Of a stretch of 64,000 bases of DNA, positions 63,450 through 64,000 are shown in pieces (positions within the stretch are counted from its first letter, which is position 1; each line of letters starts with the position of its first letter). Source of the stretch: Paenibacillus_F chitinolyticus_A (GTDB taxonomy: Bacteria > Bacillota > Bacilli > Paenibacillales > NBRC-103111); contig NZ_CP173427.1 of NCBI RefSeq assembly GCF_045038035.1, positions 4,712,001 to 4,776,000 of the forward strand. Reading direction: 5' to 3'. Both the position numbers and the translations under genes were made by a program. Under the pieces are notes generated by a model. That model was not told the origin of the DNA and made no database searches. It worked only from the letters and a program-made list of their open reading frames with translations.

Positions 63450-64000
63450 TCCGCCCACCCCCTGAACTTGGACATGGCCAAATCATAATTCGAGAAATCG
63501 TGCACTTCTTCAAGGACGATTTTCACGCGTTTCTTGTCTTTAATCGCCGCATAGCGCTCATCGGAAATCGGCTGTTTCACTTTGTGTCCCGATGGCATGG
63601 AGACGACGGCGAAGTCCCGGTGTTTGTCTCCGTACTGCGTCTTGTAGACGCCGACGAGATCGACCTCGGTCTGAATTTCCGTTTTGAGCTGGCTCATGTC
63701 GGCCTTTGCTTCGCTTTCGGTTTTAAATGTTTTCAGAGGGGTCCATCCCGAAAGCTTGACATCATTCTTCCCGTCGGCTCCGGTTTTCATTTCGGCGGTC
63801 ATAAAGCTCATGACCCAAACCGAGTCTCCCGTAGCGAAATTACCGTCGTTCGGAAGCATGTCGTTGTTCGGCAGCAGCGTCATGTCGCCCCCGATGAGAT
63901 CCCCTACTTTGGCCTGCTCGACTTTATAATCCCACGGAACTACGCTCGATTCAGTTGTAGCCCCGCCGGATGCGGTCGCGCCGCCGCCCGCGCTTTTCTT
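63446..64000 (-). CDS. Partial protein with Gly/Ala/Thr linker, cut by the window edge
   Basis: The reading frame is open to base 64000, so the start lies outside. The visible 184 residues begin with a Ser/Gly/Ala/Thr-rich linker (SAGGGATASGGATTESS), then a soluble domain (WDYKVEQAKVGDLIGGD, MTLLPNNDMLPNDGNF) ending FRGWAE. The linker suggests a secreted or membrane-anchored protein with a signal in the missing part. It forms an operon with the DUF350 gene. No family recognised with confidence. Confidence 0.7.
   Translation of the reverse strand, partial: KKSAGGGATASGGATTESSVVPWDYKVEQAKVGDLIGGDMTLLPNNDMLPNDGNFATGDSVWVMSFMTAEMKTGADGKNDVKLSGWTPLKTFKTESEAKADMSQLKTEIQTEVDLVGVYKTQYGDKHRDFAVVSMPSGHKVKQPISDERYAAIKDKKRVKIVLEEVHDFSNYDLAMSKFRGWAE

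Overview
The window looks like a chromosomal segment of a spore-forming Gram-positive bacterium of the Paenibacillus type. This is inferred from moderately high G+C, strong AGGAGG-type ribosome binding sites, a GerA-type germinant receptor operon, YheC/YheD spore-coat ATP-grasp proteins, a YjcZ-type miniprotein, ytxC-thrS, LiaFSR, a bacterial nitric oxide synthase, AbrB, and T-box and SAM-I leaders. I see no rRNA, tRNA, CRISPR array, prophage or intact insertion sequence.

Layout. 0-5 kb: a YesM/YesN sensor-regulator pair, a 32-residue membrane miniprotein and a beta-lactamase-fold hydrolase. 5-12 kb: a DUF2500 protein, an AbrB-type regulator, a gene-poor stretch with an AT-rich orphan gene, trmL, an orphan OmpR regulator, serC, thpR and nos. 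12-23.5 kb: an unknown secreted protein, then a spore-envelope island with a GerA-type tricistron, a small membrane protein with an apparent ATC start, three YheC/D ATP-grasp proteins, two NlpC/P60 endopeptidases and a YjcZ-type miniprotein. Three sites in this island fit a sigma-K promoter (AC-N17-CATANNNTA). 23.6-30.8 kb (minus strand): a DUF1800/DUF1501 pair, a glutamine synthetase of the long GSI-beta type with a GlnR/TnrA box upstream, DAHP synthase, a DUF2062 protein and ispH.

30.8-41 kb is an envelope-stress region: a two-component pair beside an HtrA protease (CssRS-like context), a YugN-like protein, liaF-liaS-liaR, a 3D-domain wall hydrolase and a multi-span TM-helix-repeat channel protein. 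41.3-43.5 kb is AT-rich and carries a chemoreceptor. 43.5-52 kb has a CatE-like dioxygenase, thrS behind a T-box, ytxC, a VanRS-like pair and mqnC. 52.3-55.9 kb is the methionine operon metA-metI-metC behind a SAM-I riboswitch. 56-64 kb holds corA behind a long structured leader with a hairpin over its start region, a class B penicillin-binding protein, an HRDC-domain protein, a PP2C-like phosphatase, small proteins, and a DUF350 operon that runs off the right edge.

The recurring themes are envelope sensing and maintenance (four two-component systems, HtrA, Lia, PBP2, NlpC/P60, 3D), spore surface and germination, and RNA-level control of biosynthesis (T-box, SAM-I, candidate corA leader). The observations I consider least explained are the corA leader, the sigma-K-like promoter set around the ATP-grasp genes, the ATC-start gene, the GSI-beta enzyme under a GlnR/TnrA box, and the DUF1501/DUF1800 pair with a sigma-E-like promoter.
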